Assembly: GCF_030814695.1 (NCBI RefSeq)
Contig: NZ_JAUSVL010000001.1
Location: 2,330,227-2,394,226, forward strand
From: Oligosphaera ethanolica
GTDB taxonomy: Bacteria; Verrucomicrobiota; Lentisphaeria; Oligosphaerales; Oligosphaeraceae
Direction: 5' to 3'
DNA length: 64,000 nucleotides
Shown: piece after piece, positions 53,227 to 61,942 of the stretch
How the letters are laid out: every line of letters starts with the position of its first letter
How positions within the stretch are numbered: position 1 is the first letter of the stretch
Translations under genes and position numbers: made by a program
The notes under the pieces: generated by a model
What the model saw: only the letters and a program-made list of their open reading frames with translations
What the model was told of the DNA's origin: nothing
The model's database searches: none

Positions 53227-56200
53227 ATGAAACGCACGTGGTCTGCTCTTGCTTGTGTGTTGCTTGGCGCGTTGGCTGCCAGTGCCCAGGAAGTCCCCAA
53301 TCCGTCTTTTGAGATTGGCCAGGGCGACAGTGTCGCGGGCTGGCTGCTTTCGGCGCCGCCCGGCGCCGTCGTCGCCGCCGCCCACAGTGGCCAACGTGCC
53401 ATCGCCGTCACTGGCGACGGCGCCGGTGCCAACCACTGGCTTTCCGAACCCGTCGCCTTCAGTCCCGGTGGTCTTTACGCCATCAGCTACTGGGCGAAGA
53501 GCGATGGCGGTGGCGGTACGGCCGTCACCGGACCGTTGTTTGCCAATGTGGACATCGGCTCGCCACCGGCGGAGTGGAAATACTACCGGCAGATCGCGGT
53601 CGCGCCCTCCGGCGTGAATGCCCGGCAGTCCTTGCGCTTTGGCCAGTGGCATTTGCGCGGCACCGTGGTGTTTGACGACATTGCCATTCAGCGCGCCGAG
53701 GCCGTGTATCATCACGAACAGGGCGTGGTTCTGGGTGAAGGCGAGAAAATCAGCGTCAATGAATACGCCTTCCGGGCGCCCTTCTACGGTCACTGCCGCA
53801 ATCACAGCCGGCCCCTGCACAGCCACAGCGCCGGCTTCAACAGCAACCGCTGGGTTTTCGGCCAGGGCGCCGAGGTCGTGTACTGCCATGATGTCGCTGG
53901 TCGCGAGCAGCTCGCAGCGACCCTTGTCGTCAACATCGGCTACTATGTGGGCGGGCAGCTCGTGGTCGCCGTGAGCAAGGACGGCCAGCAGTGGCAAGCG
54001 CTCGGGCAAAAACAGGACAAGGGCACGCTTACGCTTGAGCTGCCGCCAGAGCTCTTTCCGGCCCAGCGCATCTTCATCAGTCTGAAAGCCGACGCGGCCA
54101 AGAAAGTCGGCGCCGCCGATTCCGACCCCGGCTCATTTCAGATCCACGGTTATGACTACAAGGCGAGCATCAGCGGCTCGCCGGCGGAAATCAGCGGCTC
54201 GACCCGCTATGTCCACAGCAGCCCCCCCCCGGACGCGGTCGACGTCGCCATTGTCGAACTCGGCGATGCGCTGCCTGGCGGCGACAACCAGGCGCGGATT
54301 GCCATTACGAACCGCCGGGCGCAGGCCATCGCCGTCGTTCCGGCCGTGGTCGTCAGCAAGGACGGCGTCGCGGGCGTTGTGAGCACCCAGCCGCCGGTAA
54401 GCGTCCCCGCCGGCGCCAGCCAGACGGTCGCGGTGCCCTACCAAGTCAGCGGCATCGGCGAGTTCAGCCTCGCTGTCGAGCTCAAGGGCGACATCAGCTA
54501 CCAGGCCGAAATGTCTTTCATGGTCCCGCAGTACTTCGACGATAGCTACGGCGATATACTGCGTGATGACGACGGCCACGCGGCGCTGTGGTGGGCGTCC
54601 TCCGGCTGGAAAATACCGCCCACCCGCGCGTTGCCGCGTGGTCGCGGCCGCGGTTTGCGCATCAGCGCGGCGCGGCGGGAAGCCGAAGCGGCGCAGCTGG
54701 TCATCCGCGCCAGCCGCGATCTCGCCGGCGTGACAGTCGCCTGCAGCGACATCACGGGGCCGCGTGGCGCGGTCATCAGCCGTGACCAGCTGGACCTGCT
54801 GCGCGTGCATTACAGCGACGTGGCCATCAAGACCGACCAGACCAGCGTCACCGGTTTGTGGCCCGATGCGCTGCCGCCCATCCAGCGGCCCATGAGCATT
54901 GCCGCCGGCCGCAATCAGCCGCTGTGGGTACGTGTGCGCGTCCCGGAAGACGCCGTTGCGGGCCAGTATCAGGCCACGATCACCCTCCGCGCGGAAGGCG
55001 GCTGGGAAGCCACTGTGCCGCTGTCCGTCGAGGTCTTCCCTTTCACACTGCCTAAGACCATGACCTGCGAAACGGCATTCGGCTTCACCCCGGGCCTGGT
55101 CTGGCGCTATCAGAAGATTGACGATCCTGCGCAACGCCGTGAGGTGCTGCAGAAGTACTGGCAGAATTTCAGCGATCACCACATCACGCCCTACGATCCG
55201 GCACCGTTCAGCCAGGCGAAAGTCACCCTCGCCGGCAAGCTGGGCCGCTGGCAGGGCGGCGTCCGTGACCGGTCGGAGAAGGCCTCGGGCGAGTCGTCGC
55301 TGTTTATCCGCGACGATAGCACGACGGGCAATGCCGCTGCCCGTTATGATCAGGCCATCACCATACCAGCCGAGGGCATCACTCTGCGTTTCAAGTACAA
55401 GACCGCCGCGCCCGGCCAGACTTTCGTTGCTACGATCACCCATAACGACCAGAGCAAGTCGTGGATGTCCGGCCGGAACCGCGACATCCGCATCACCGGC
55501 GATGGCAGCTGGCAGACCTTCGAACAACGCATTACCAAATTCCCCGATAACGCCACTTCTTTCAACTTCCTCTTCTGGGCCGCCAGCTGGACCGAAAAGG
55601 GCGAAAACACTGGCGCCGTGTGGCTCGACGACGTCGAAATCATCGACAACCAGTCCGGCCAGCAGCTCATTGACGACGGTGGCTTCGAGCCCCTGCCGCA
55701 GGAAAGTCTGCGGGTGCTCATTGACTGGAGCGACTGGGACCAGGAGATGGCCGACAATATCAGCCGGTACGGCTTCAATGGCTTCCGCATGCGCATTATG
55801 GGCCTCGGCGGCGGCACCTTCCACGCCCGCAGCGAGCCGTCGCTCTTCGGTTTCTCGGAAGAAAGCCCCGAATATCAGCAGCTCATGGCCGACTATCTCA
55901 ACCAGGTCCATCAGCATCTTAGTGACAAAGGCTGGCTTAATCTCGCCTATGTGTACTGGTTCGACGAGCCCGACAAAAAGGACTACGAGTTCGTCATGAA
56001 CGGCTTCCGCAAGCTCAAGACCCACGCGCCCGGCTTGCGGCGGATGCTCACCGAGCAGGTCGAGGAAGACCTGATCGGCGGCCCTAATCTGTGGTGCCCG
56101 CTGACGCCCCGCGTCACCCGCGAGCTCGTCGAGGAACGCAACCAACAGGGCGAGCGTTTCTGGTGGTACGTCTGCACTGGCCCTAAAGCGCCCTACGCCA

Positions 56201-56739
56201 CGCTCTTCATCGATCACCCCGGCACCGAAATGCGCGTTTGGCTCTGGCAGACCTGGGCCTGTGGCGTGGACGGCATCCTCGTCTGGCAATCCAATTACTG
56301 GACCAGCGGCGCTGCCTACCCTGACGCCAAGGCGCCACAAAATCCCTACCTCGACCCCATGGGCTGGGTCTCCGGTTACTCCACCGACAAGGGCGTGAAA
56401 CGCCCCTGGGGCAATGGCGATGGCCGCTTCATCTACCCGCCCGAAGCAGCCGCCGACGGCAATCCCGCCGAGCCCGTGCTAGACGGCCCCGTCGATTCCA
56501 TCCGCTGGGAAATGCTCCGCGATGGCATCGAGGACTACGAGTACCTCGTCATCCTCAAACGACTCCTCGGCGAACAGGCCGATGGCATCACCCAGGCCTA
56601 CCGCGATGAACTCAACGCACTCTTGACCGTGCCCGAAGCCATCAGCGCTAGTCTCGTCAATTTCACCACTGACCCAGCGCCCATCGAGGAACACCGCGAA
56701 AAACTCGCCCGCGCTATTGCTAGCCTCAGCGCACACTGA
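53227..56739 (+). CDS. Large secreted glycosidase, GH123/DUF4091-like
   Basis: The predicted product has 1170 residues from ATG at 53227, preceded by AAAGGAGAG. A signal peptide (TWSALACVLLGALAASAQE) is followed by a beta-sandwich, CBM-like region (to about 160). The C-terminal half has the barrel of the GH123 (formerly DUF4091) family: AYVYWFDEPDKKDYEFVMNGF (about 903-923), then WWYVCTGPKAPYATLFIDHPGTEMRVWLWQTWACGVDGILVWQSNYW (about 978-1024), and SIRWEMLRDGIEDYEYLVIL (about 1100-1119). GH123 acts on N-acetyl-galactosamine glycosides, but this relative's substrate is not known. The gene follows the diheme protein by 97 bp. A perfect palindrome lies 7 bp after its stop. Confidence 0.82.
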   Translation: MKRTWSALACVLLGALAASAQEVPNPSFEIGQGDSVAGWLLSAPPGAVVAAAHSGQRAIAVTGDGAGANHWLSEPVAFSPGGLYAISYWAKSDGGGGTAVTGPLFANVDIGSPPAEWKYYRQIAVAPSGVNARQSLRFGQWHLRGTVVFDDIAIQRAEAVYHHEQGVVLGEGEKISVNEYAFRAPFYGHCRNHSRPLHSHSAGFNSNRWVFGQGAEVVYCHDVAGREQLAATLVVNIGYYVGGQLVVAVSKDGQQWQALGQKQDKGTLTLELPPELFPAQRIFISLKADAAKKVGAADSDPGSFQIHGYDYKASISGSPAEISGSTRYVHSSPPPDAVDVAIVELGDALPGGDNQARIAITNRRAQAIAVVPAVVVSKDGVAGVVSTQPPVSVPAGASQTVAVPYQVSGIGEFSLAVELKGDISYQAEMSFMVPQYFDDSYGDILRDDDGHAALWWASSGWKIPPTRALPRGRGRGLRISAARREAEAAQLVIRASRDLAGVTVACSDITGPRGAVISRDQLDLLRVHYSDVAIKTDQTSVTGLWPDALPPIQRPMSIAAGRNQPLWVRVRVPEDAVAGQYQATITLRAEGGWEATVPLSVEVFPFTLPKTMTCETAFGFTPGLVWRYQKIDDPAQRREVLQKYWQNFSDHHITPYDPAPFSQAKVTLAGKLGRWQGGVRDRSEKASGESSLFIRDDSTTGNAAARYDQAITIPAEGITLRFKYKTAAPGQTFVATITHNDQSKSWMSGRNRDIRITGDGSWQTFEQRITKFPDNATSFNFLFWAASWTEKGENTGAVWLDDVEIIDNQSGQQLIDDGGFEPLPQESLRVLIDWSDWDQEMADNISRYGFNGFRMRIMGLGGGTFHARSEPSLFGFSEESPEYQQLMADYLNQVHQHLSDKGWLNLAYVYWFDEPDKKDYEFVMNGFRKLKTHAPGLRRMLTEQVEEDLIGGPNLWCPLTPRVTRELVEERNQQGERFWWYVCTGPKAPYATLFIDHPGTEMRVWLWQTWACGVDGILVWQSNYWTSGAAYPDAKAPQNPYLDPMGWVSGYSTDKGVKRPWGNGDGRFIYPPEAAADGNPAEPVLDGPVDSIRWEMLRDGIEDYEYLVILKRLLGEQADGITQAYRDELNALLTVPEAISASLVNFTTDPAPIEEHREKLARAIASLSAH

Positions 56740-56746
56740 GGGGGCC

Positions 56747-56768
56747 GCATCACGGCATGCCGTGATGC
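56747..56768. terminator. Perfect palindrome between converging genes
   Basis: An uninterrupted 22-bp palindrome built from arms GCATCACGGCA and TGCCGTGATGC lies in the 62-bp gap between the GH123-like gene (plus) and the kinase-like gene (minus). No T tract follows, so it is only a candidate bidirectional terminator or binding site. Confidence 0.4.
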
Positions 56769-56801
56769 TACCGAGGGGGCCGCCGCACGACGCCCGCTGC
56801 T

Positions 56802-58268
56802 TCACCGTGGTGGCTGGGCGGCCTGATGCGTCACGCTTGCGGGGCCAGTAGTGGCAGGCGCTTTGGGTTTGCGGGTCATGACGACGATGCCGGTGATGAA
56901 CAGCGCCGCGCAAGCCAGCGCCAGGACGATATTGATGATCGTGACGGCTTTGGCCCAGGTGGATCGCACGCCAGTGGCGTTGCCCGTATTTGCGGTGGCA
57001 CCCGTGGGTACGGCGCTTGAGTATGCACTGCTGTTTGCATGCGCACCGGCTGCGCTGCTGGCCATGGCCCTGCCTGTTGCCGCAGTCTTGCCGCTGTTGC
57101 CTTCGGGGTTTTGCTCGGCGAAAGTCACGACGACCCGCCCGGGCTTGGGCTGTTTTTCGAGCTTACGCATGATGTCGTCGAGCACGGCTATGACCTCGCC
57201 GGCGGAGGCTGGGCGCTCGCCGGGGCGTTTCGCCATGAGAGAGGCGACTAGCTGGCACATATCGTCGGAGACATTGGGGTTGAACTGACGGATGTCTGGC
57301 GGGGTTTCCTCAATGATCAGAGTGAGCATAGCGAGAGGGTTGTCGCTGACGAAGGGGCGTTTGCCGCTGAGCATGTGGTAGAGGACCGCGCCGAGGCTGT
57401 AGAGATCGGCTCGGTGGTCGGCGTCCTGAGGCGACTCAAGATATTCGGGTGCGGAGTACGCCTGGGTGAGCAGGTCGTGATGCACGTCGCCGATGGTTTC
57501 GCAGTGGCTGGCTTCATGCTCAAGTTTGGCAATGCCCAAGCCAAGCAGTTTTGCCCCGCTGTTAGTCGTCAGGAGGACATTTGCCGGCCGGATGTCGCCG
57601 TGGAGGATGTTGTGTCCCTCGGCGCAGAGGAGGGCTTTGCAGAGATCGCGCGCGATTTCCACCGCATTTTTTTCGGCGACGGGGCCTTTCGCCAAAGCCT
57701 CGCGGAGCGTCATGCCCTCCGCGCGCTCCGTGACGACGTAGGAGAGATTGCGTTCGGCGTCCCAATGGGCGTCAATGATGCCGATGACATGCCGGTGTTT
57801 GACCTTGCAGGCGTTCTGGGCGTCGCGGACGAGCTTTTCGGCGAAGAAGGAGTCCTGCTCGGCAATGCCGGGTTTGAGCAGTTTCACCAGACAGGGAATG
57901 AACAGCACGGTATGAAAGGCCAGGTAGTCTTCGCAGGCTCCTTCGAGGTTCAAGGGCTGGTCAATCCGGTAGCGCCCCAGTTGGTCGCCCGGTAGGAGAT
58001 GGCCGCCGCTGGCCAACGCCCGCCCTGTATAGGACTCCTGATCCGCTGGCGGCGAAATGATGATTTCTTTGCCGCAGGCCGGACAGTCCGCGTAGCTGCC
58101 GATCATCCACTCGTCCACTTCAATGCCTTGTGCGCATTCAGGGCAAAGAGCGATGAAGGTCATACCGCTGAGTAGCTGCTCAGCTTGGCATTTTGGGCAA
58201 ATCAGCGGTTGTGCCGCTGAAGGCGCTTCACTGGGGACAAAACGATGCTGGCAAGCCCGACAGATCAT
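56802..58268 (-). CDS. Membrane-anchored Ser/Thr kinase-like protein, probable pseudokinase
   Basis: The predicted product has 488 residues from ATG at 58268. Two zinc-ribbon-like segments (CRAC/CPKC at 3-27 and CPEC/CPAC at 42-65) precede the kinase domain (about 99-375). The kinase has Lys129 (LVKLL), HGDIRPAN (223-230) in place of HRD...N, and APEY (273-276). The DFG motif reads GLG (243-245), so the magnesium-binding Asp is missing, and the glycine-rich loop is eroded (IDQPLNLEGACEDYLA). A low-complexity Ala/Ser/Thr stretch and one membrane helix (443-465) follow. A start farther upstream is possible but lacks conserved sequence. It probably acts as a scaffold or weak kinase; zinc ribbons may give ligand or partner binding. 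Confidence 0.82.
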   Translation of the reverse strand: MICRACQHRFVPSEAPSAAQPLICPKCQAEQLLSGMTFIALCPECAQGIEVDEWMIGSYADCPACGKEIIISPPADQESYTGRALASGGHLLPGDQLGRYRIDQPLNLEGACEDYLAFHTVLFIPCLVKLLKPGIAEQDSFFAEKLVRDAQNACKVKHRHVIGIIDAHWDAERNLSYVVTERAEGMTLREALAKGPVAEKNAVEIARDLCKALLCAEGHNILHGDIRPANVLLTTNSGAKLLGLGIAKLEHEASHCETIGDVHHDLLTQAYSAPEYLESPQDADHRADLYSLGAVLYHMLSGKRPFVSDNPLAMLTLIIEETPPDIRQFNPNVSDDMCQLVASLMAKRPGERPASAGEVIAVLDDIMRKLEKQPKPGRVVVTFAEQNPEGNSGKTAATGRAMASSAAGAHANSSAYSSAVPTGATANTGNATGVRSTWAKAVTIINIVLALACAALFITGIVVMTRKPKAPATTGPASVTHQAAQPPR

Positions 58269-58378
58269 GGCGGCGTGTGCTAACCTTTCCTGTGGCGCGG
58301 TTGGCGCGCCGAGGCACTGTGGAGGGATGTCCAAATGAGTGAGAGCGCGTAAGAAGCTAATGGCGCGAGCGACTTTTG

Positions 58379-60601
58379 TCAACCGCTGGCGCTGCCGCCG
58401 CTCACCCGGCGGCATTGCGGCTGCAATGCCGGCCGCATGGTGTGGCTGCCAGTCCGGTCAGGCGCTGACCAGCGCAACTGGCTGGGGCCGTAGCGGCTGC
58501 GGCTGAAGTCGAGGGCGAAGGCCGCCGTCCTGTGCTCAAAATGAATATAGAACTCGTTGGCCGGACCTGCGTTGCGGTAATCCATTCGGGCGCCGTCTGC
58601 CCAGGTCACGGCGAAACGGCCGTCGTCACCCGCAAGCATGCTGGTGTTGACGCCCTGTGCGCGCAATGCCGCCATGGTCCGGGTCGTGGCGCTCTGCTGC
58701 CGGCTGGGTGGGATGACGGCGGCGGCACGGACGGTCATGAGCTTGGCGATGGCCATGGCGCCCTGGCGGTCACGACCGCTGGGTGGTATCAGCAGCCAGT
58801 CGACGACGGCAATGCCCTCGTTGGCCAACGCATCAACCAGGCCGTAGGCGGAGGCCCGGCTGCCGGGGTAGAGCACCACGACGCCATCGCCGCGCGCGGA
58901 CAGCAGGCACAGCGTCGGCGCGCCGCCGTCGTTGCCTTGGCAGCACAGCAGCACGGGCGCTACCGGCGTTCGTTGCGTACAACTGCAGGCGATGCAGGTG
59001 GCCATCAGCGCGCCGCAGACCCACTGGCCTGGTGGCCAGTGGCGCGCTCCAATTGCCAGCGCTAGCGCCAGGTAGTAGCCAAGCGCCACGAGCAACGACC
59101 ACGATGCTACCGGCTGGAAAAGCCCTGGCCCTGCGCAGCATTTGGCGACGAACATCATTGCTCCCAGAATCTGGTCCAGGCCAGCGCCCAGCCATTGCGA
59201 AAGCGGCGCGCAGCAGCTGGCGAGGACAATTTTGGGTATGGCCGCGTAGACGAGCGCTGCGGTGAAGGGCGGCAGCGCCAGGTTGGCCAGCAGGCCGCCC
59301 CAGCTCAGCTGGCCGTTGTAGAAGGCCGTCAGGCCGCAACTGCCCAGCCACGCCAAGCCGCAACCGCCGACGAGTCCCAGTACGCCGTGCTTCTTGCCGC
59401 TGATGACGTGCCCGAGGGGCGTGCGGATGCTCCACAGGTCCTTTTCCAGGGCGATACTCGTTGTTTCGCTCAGCCTGGGCCAGCCATGGAGCAGCACCGC
59501 GACGATGGTGAAGGAGAAGACGAAACCGCTGTGATAGACGTCCAACGGATTGGCGGCGAGGAGTATCCACGCCGATAGTCCCAGGGCGTTGGCCACCGAC
59601 TGGGGCCGGAAGCAGCACACGGCGGCGATCATCGCCATGGCCATCCACATGGACCGCGCTGCCGATGGCGCGGCACCGGTGAGCAGCACGTACAGGGTCA
59701 CGGCCGGAACCAGCAGGGGCCAGCGCCAGCGAAAGGGCAGGTATAGCGCCTGCAGGATGAACAGCCACGCCGTGGTCATCAGCGCGACGTGCATGCCCGA
59801 GATGGTGAAGATGTGCACAATGCCCGCGCGGACAAAGAGGTCGCGGACCTCGCGCGGCAACTCCCCGCTGCCCAGGATCATCGTCCGGTACATCGCTGCG
59901 TGGACATCGTTGTCAATGCCGTGGCAAAGCCCTTCGCCGAGGGGTGCTTGCCATTCGCGAAACCATCGCCCCAACCGCAGCCAGCCATACGCCTCGGCAA
60001 GGCGTGTCATGTTCTCGACCATGAACTGCCGGCGAATACCGCGGCTGAGCAGGTAGTGACCGTAGCTGGCGTGGCCACGCCGCCGCTCCTGCGCTGGCAG
60101 CATGAAGGCACCCGTCGCCTCCACGCTGTCGCCGTAGCGCACGTTGTTGCCAGCCTCGCTTGGTGCCGACACCTGCAGCCTGCCGCGACAGTCACGCCAG
60201 CCCTCGCCGGTGTTGACGCCCCGCAGCGCCAGCACAAAACGAACTTGCTGCTGTCGCTGTTGTGGCGCGCTGCTGACGACGCCACGGATGCTCGCCCTGC
60301 ATTCATCCCTGGGCAGCAGCGCCAGGTAGTTCTGCCACGGCGCGACCAGCACGACGGCACCCCAGGCCAATCCAGCCGAGTATAGCCACCAGACCCGCCA
60401 GCCATCACCCCCGCGCCAGCACAGCGCCAATCCCAATGACAGCGCAGTCAGGGCACAATAGCGCCAGAGCGGCACCGGAGCCAGTCCCGCCAGCAGGCCA
60501 CAACCGAACAGCATGGCGCCGGCCATTGCCGGATTGAGGCGGCAGTAATGGCGAAAATCTTGTAATAAAATGCATGTAAAAGATAGCAATGCTTGCTCCA
60601 T
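58379..60601 (-). CDS. comEC: ComEC/Rec2-family DNA uptake channel protein
   Basis: This 740-residue membrane protein forms the channel for transforming DNA. The N-terminal region has hydrophobic helices (GAMLFGCGLLAGLAPVPL) and an OB-like segment (RASIRGVVSSAPQQRQQQVRFVLAL). The Competence domain (about 225-520) shows LFVRAGIVHIFTISGMHVALM, the family signature, and TGAAPSAARSMWMAMAMIAAVC. The C-terminal beta-lactamase-like region is present only in eroded form: the usual SHxDxDHxGG metal motif reads IPPSGRDRQGAM near 630. Length fits ComEC (about 700-780). The start at 60601 has no strong ribosome site. The gene is upstream of the kinase-like gene on the same strand (110-bp gap). Confidence 0.9.
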   Translation of the reverse strand: MEQALLSFTCILLQDFRHYCRLNPAMAGAMLFGCGLLAGLAPVPLWRYCALTALSLGLALCWRGGDGWRVWWLYSAGLAWGAVVLVAPWQNYLALLPRDECRASIRGVVSSAPQQRQQQVRFVLALRGVNTGEGWRDCRGRLQVSAPSEAGNNVRYGDSVEATGAFMLPAQERRRGHASYGHYLLSRGIRRQFMVENMTRLAEAYGWLRLGRWFREWQAPLGEGLCHGIDNDVHAAMYRTMILGSGELPREVRDLFVRAGIVHIFTISGMHVALMTTAWLFILQALYLPFRWRWPLLVPAVTLYVLLTGAAPSAARSMWMAMAMIAAVCCFRPQSVANALGLSAWILLAANPLDVYHSGFVFSFTIVAVLLHGWPRLSETTSIALEKDLWSIRTPLGHVISGKKHGVLGLVGGCGLAWLGSCGLTAFYNGQLSWGGLLANLALPPFTAALVYAAIPKIVLASCCAPLSQWLGAGLDQILGAMMFVAKCCAGPGLFQPVASWSLLVALGYYLALALAIGARHWPPGQWVCGALMATCIACSCTQRTPVAPVLLCCQGNDGGAPTLCLLSARGDGVVVLYPGSRASAYGLVDALANEGIAVVDWLLIPPSGRDRQGAMAIAKLMTVRAAAVIPPSRQQSATTRTMAALRAQGVNTSMLAGDDGRFAVTWADGARMDYRNAGPANEFYIHFEHRTAAFALDFSRSRYGPSQLRWSAPDRTGSHTMRPALQPQCRRVSGGSASG

Positions 60602-60759
60602 TGTAGCACTATAAATTGCCTTAATGGAGATAAAATTAGCTCAAATGAAACCTAATGCAATTCTCTAAATGAAATAATTAGCAGTAAAACGCAATTGCCC
60701 AGTCATTGCTACTAGGAGAGCCGGCTGCTTCACTCTGGCGCGAAGAGACGTGACGTGTC

Positions 60760-61035
60760 AAGCCAATGTGGCGCCCTTCAGGCGCAATTTTAAGTTGTTG
60801 TCACACCCCTGGTTGCGGCGCCCTCCGGGCGCCTCACCAGGGGTTATGCATGGTCCGGCCCTCCAGGCCGAACTTGGCCGATCAGACGACTTGCGTTGTC
60901 CGCTTCGGGCCGAAAACCACCATCATTCAGTGGCTATGTTTTTGCGCCGTAGGCGCTTAACCATGCTTAACCCCAGGCTTTAGCCTGGGGACGCAGCCTG
61001 CTAACAGACTGTGCCTCGTAGAGGCACCACAGTTT
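60760..61035. repeat. Palindromic repeat cluster (family D, copy 1)
   Basis: This gene-free part of the gap 60602-61061 is a chain of short hairpins: GGCGCCCTTCAGGCGC, GCGCCCTCCGGGCGC, GGCCCTCCAGGCC, GCGCCGTAGGCGC, CCCCAGGCTTTAGCCTGGGG and GTGCCTCGTAGAGGCAC. Its last ~75 bp (60949-61025) recur, inverted, at about 63440-63523. The pattern is common in intergenic DNA of some PVC and Bacteroidota genomes. The first part, 60602-60720, is AT-rich leader upstream of comEC with no recognisable element. Confidence 0.75.
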
Positions 61036-61061
61036 TGGTTATCAATGACTGACGACTGCAG

Positions 61062-61883
61062 TTATTTGTTGTAAAAATGCACCTTCACGTCGCCCAGCGG
61101 TCGCCAGATCACCGGGTCGGTGCAACGGAACCAGACATTGCAGGGGATGCCGAGGGCGGCGGCGAGGTGGGCGACGCCGGTGTCGGCACCCCAGAAACGC
61201 GCAGCGTCGTCGCGCAAACCGCATTTTAGCTCTGCCAGCGTGGGGCAGATGACTTCCCGCCAGCGCAAGCGTCGGCGTTGGCATGCCGCACGCATGGGCT
61301 CAAGCAGGTCCATGTCGGCTTCACCGAAAGACAACACGAGGTTCAGCGTGTCGCGCTGCAGGCGTTCTTTGGCGGCGTCGGCCCAGAAATCCGGTGGGAT
61401 GTTTTTGTGTATGGAGCCGCTGCCGGAATGGATCCACAGGGCATTTCGGCCCTGGCCCGAGCGCGGCAGCATGGGCGTGGTAAGCAACTGCGATGGCGCT
61501 TCGCAACCCGCGTTGCGGAGGAATTGCAGCGCCGCGTGTGGCGGGTTTGTTGGTCGGGGATCGTGACAGATCAGCTTGCAGCAGTTGACTGGTGGCAGCA
61601 TGGCTGCACGGGTGAAAAGATGCAGTTCAGCGCCGCGCAGCAACTCAGCCCAGGGTGCTGGGAGTGCTTGCGGGTGACAGGTCACGGCCGGTGCGAAGAG
61701 CGCGGCGGCGGCGGCGCTGTCGCTGTCGCTGAAGGACGCGATGGCAAGGTCATCCGGCAACAAGGCCCGGTAGCGCGTGGGAGTAACCAGGTGGAGCTCG
61801 CCGCGCTGCGCCAAGGCTCTGAGCAGGGGCAGGGTGAGGATGAAGTCGCCAAGGGCGCCCTGCCTGATCACGACGCTGCGCAT
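61062..61883 (-). CDS. Glycosyltransferase family 9 (heptosyltransferase-like)
   Basis: This 273-residue protein starts at 61883 after a strong AAGGAGG. The N-terminus VVIRQGALGDFILTLPLLRAL is the GT9 pattern (RxGALGDxIxxxP). The C-terminal domain has LWIHSGSGSIHKNIP for the donor loop and FWGADTGVAHLAAALGIPCNVWF, the family's 'G.DTG..H.AA' motif. GT9 enzymes add heptose to LPS core using ADP-heptose. It is shorter than typical WaaF/WaaC (about 320-350), so parts between the two domains are reduced. Together with GmhA-like 9173-9820 it supports a heptose-containing LPS. prs lies 59 bp upstream on the same strand. Confidence 0.9.
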   Translation of the reverse strand: MRSVVIRQGALGDFILTLPLLRALAQRGELHLVTPTRYRALLPDDLAIASFSDSDSAAAAALFAPAVTCHPQALPAPWAELLRGAELHLFTRAAMLPPVNCCKLICHDPRPTNPPHAALQFLRNAGCEAPSQLLTTPMLPRSGQGRNALWIHSGSGSIHKNIPPDFWADAAKERLQRDTLNLVLSFGEADMDLLEPMRAACQRRRLRWREVICPTLAELKCGLRDDAARFWGADTGVAHLAAALGIPCNVWFRCTDPVIWRPLGDVKVHFYNK

Positions 61884-61942
61884 GCTGACAGCCTCCTTAT
61901 GTGCTGGCGGCGGGCATGAGCGTGATGCAGCCGAGCAGCGAC

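Noticed and set aside
54133..56340. Minus-strand open frame of 735 codons
   Set aside because: Antisense to the GH123-like glycosidase; composition is that of a shadow frame and no family motif is seen.
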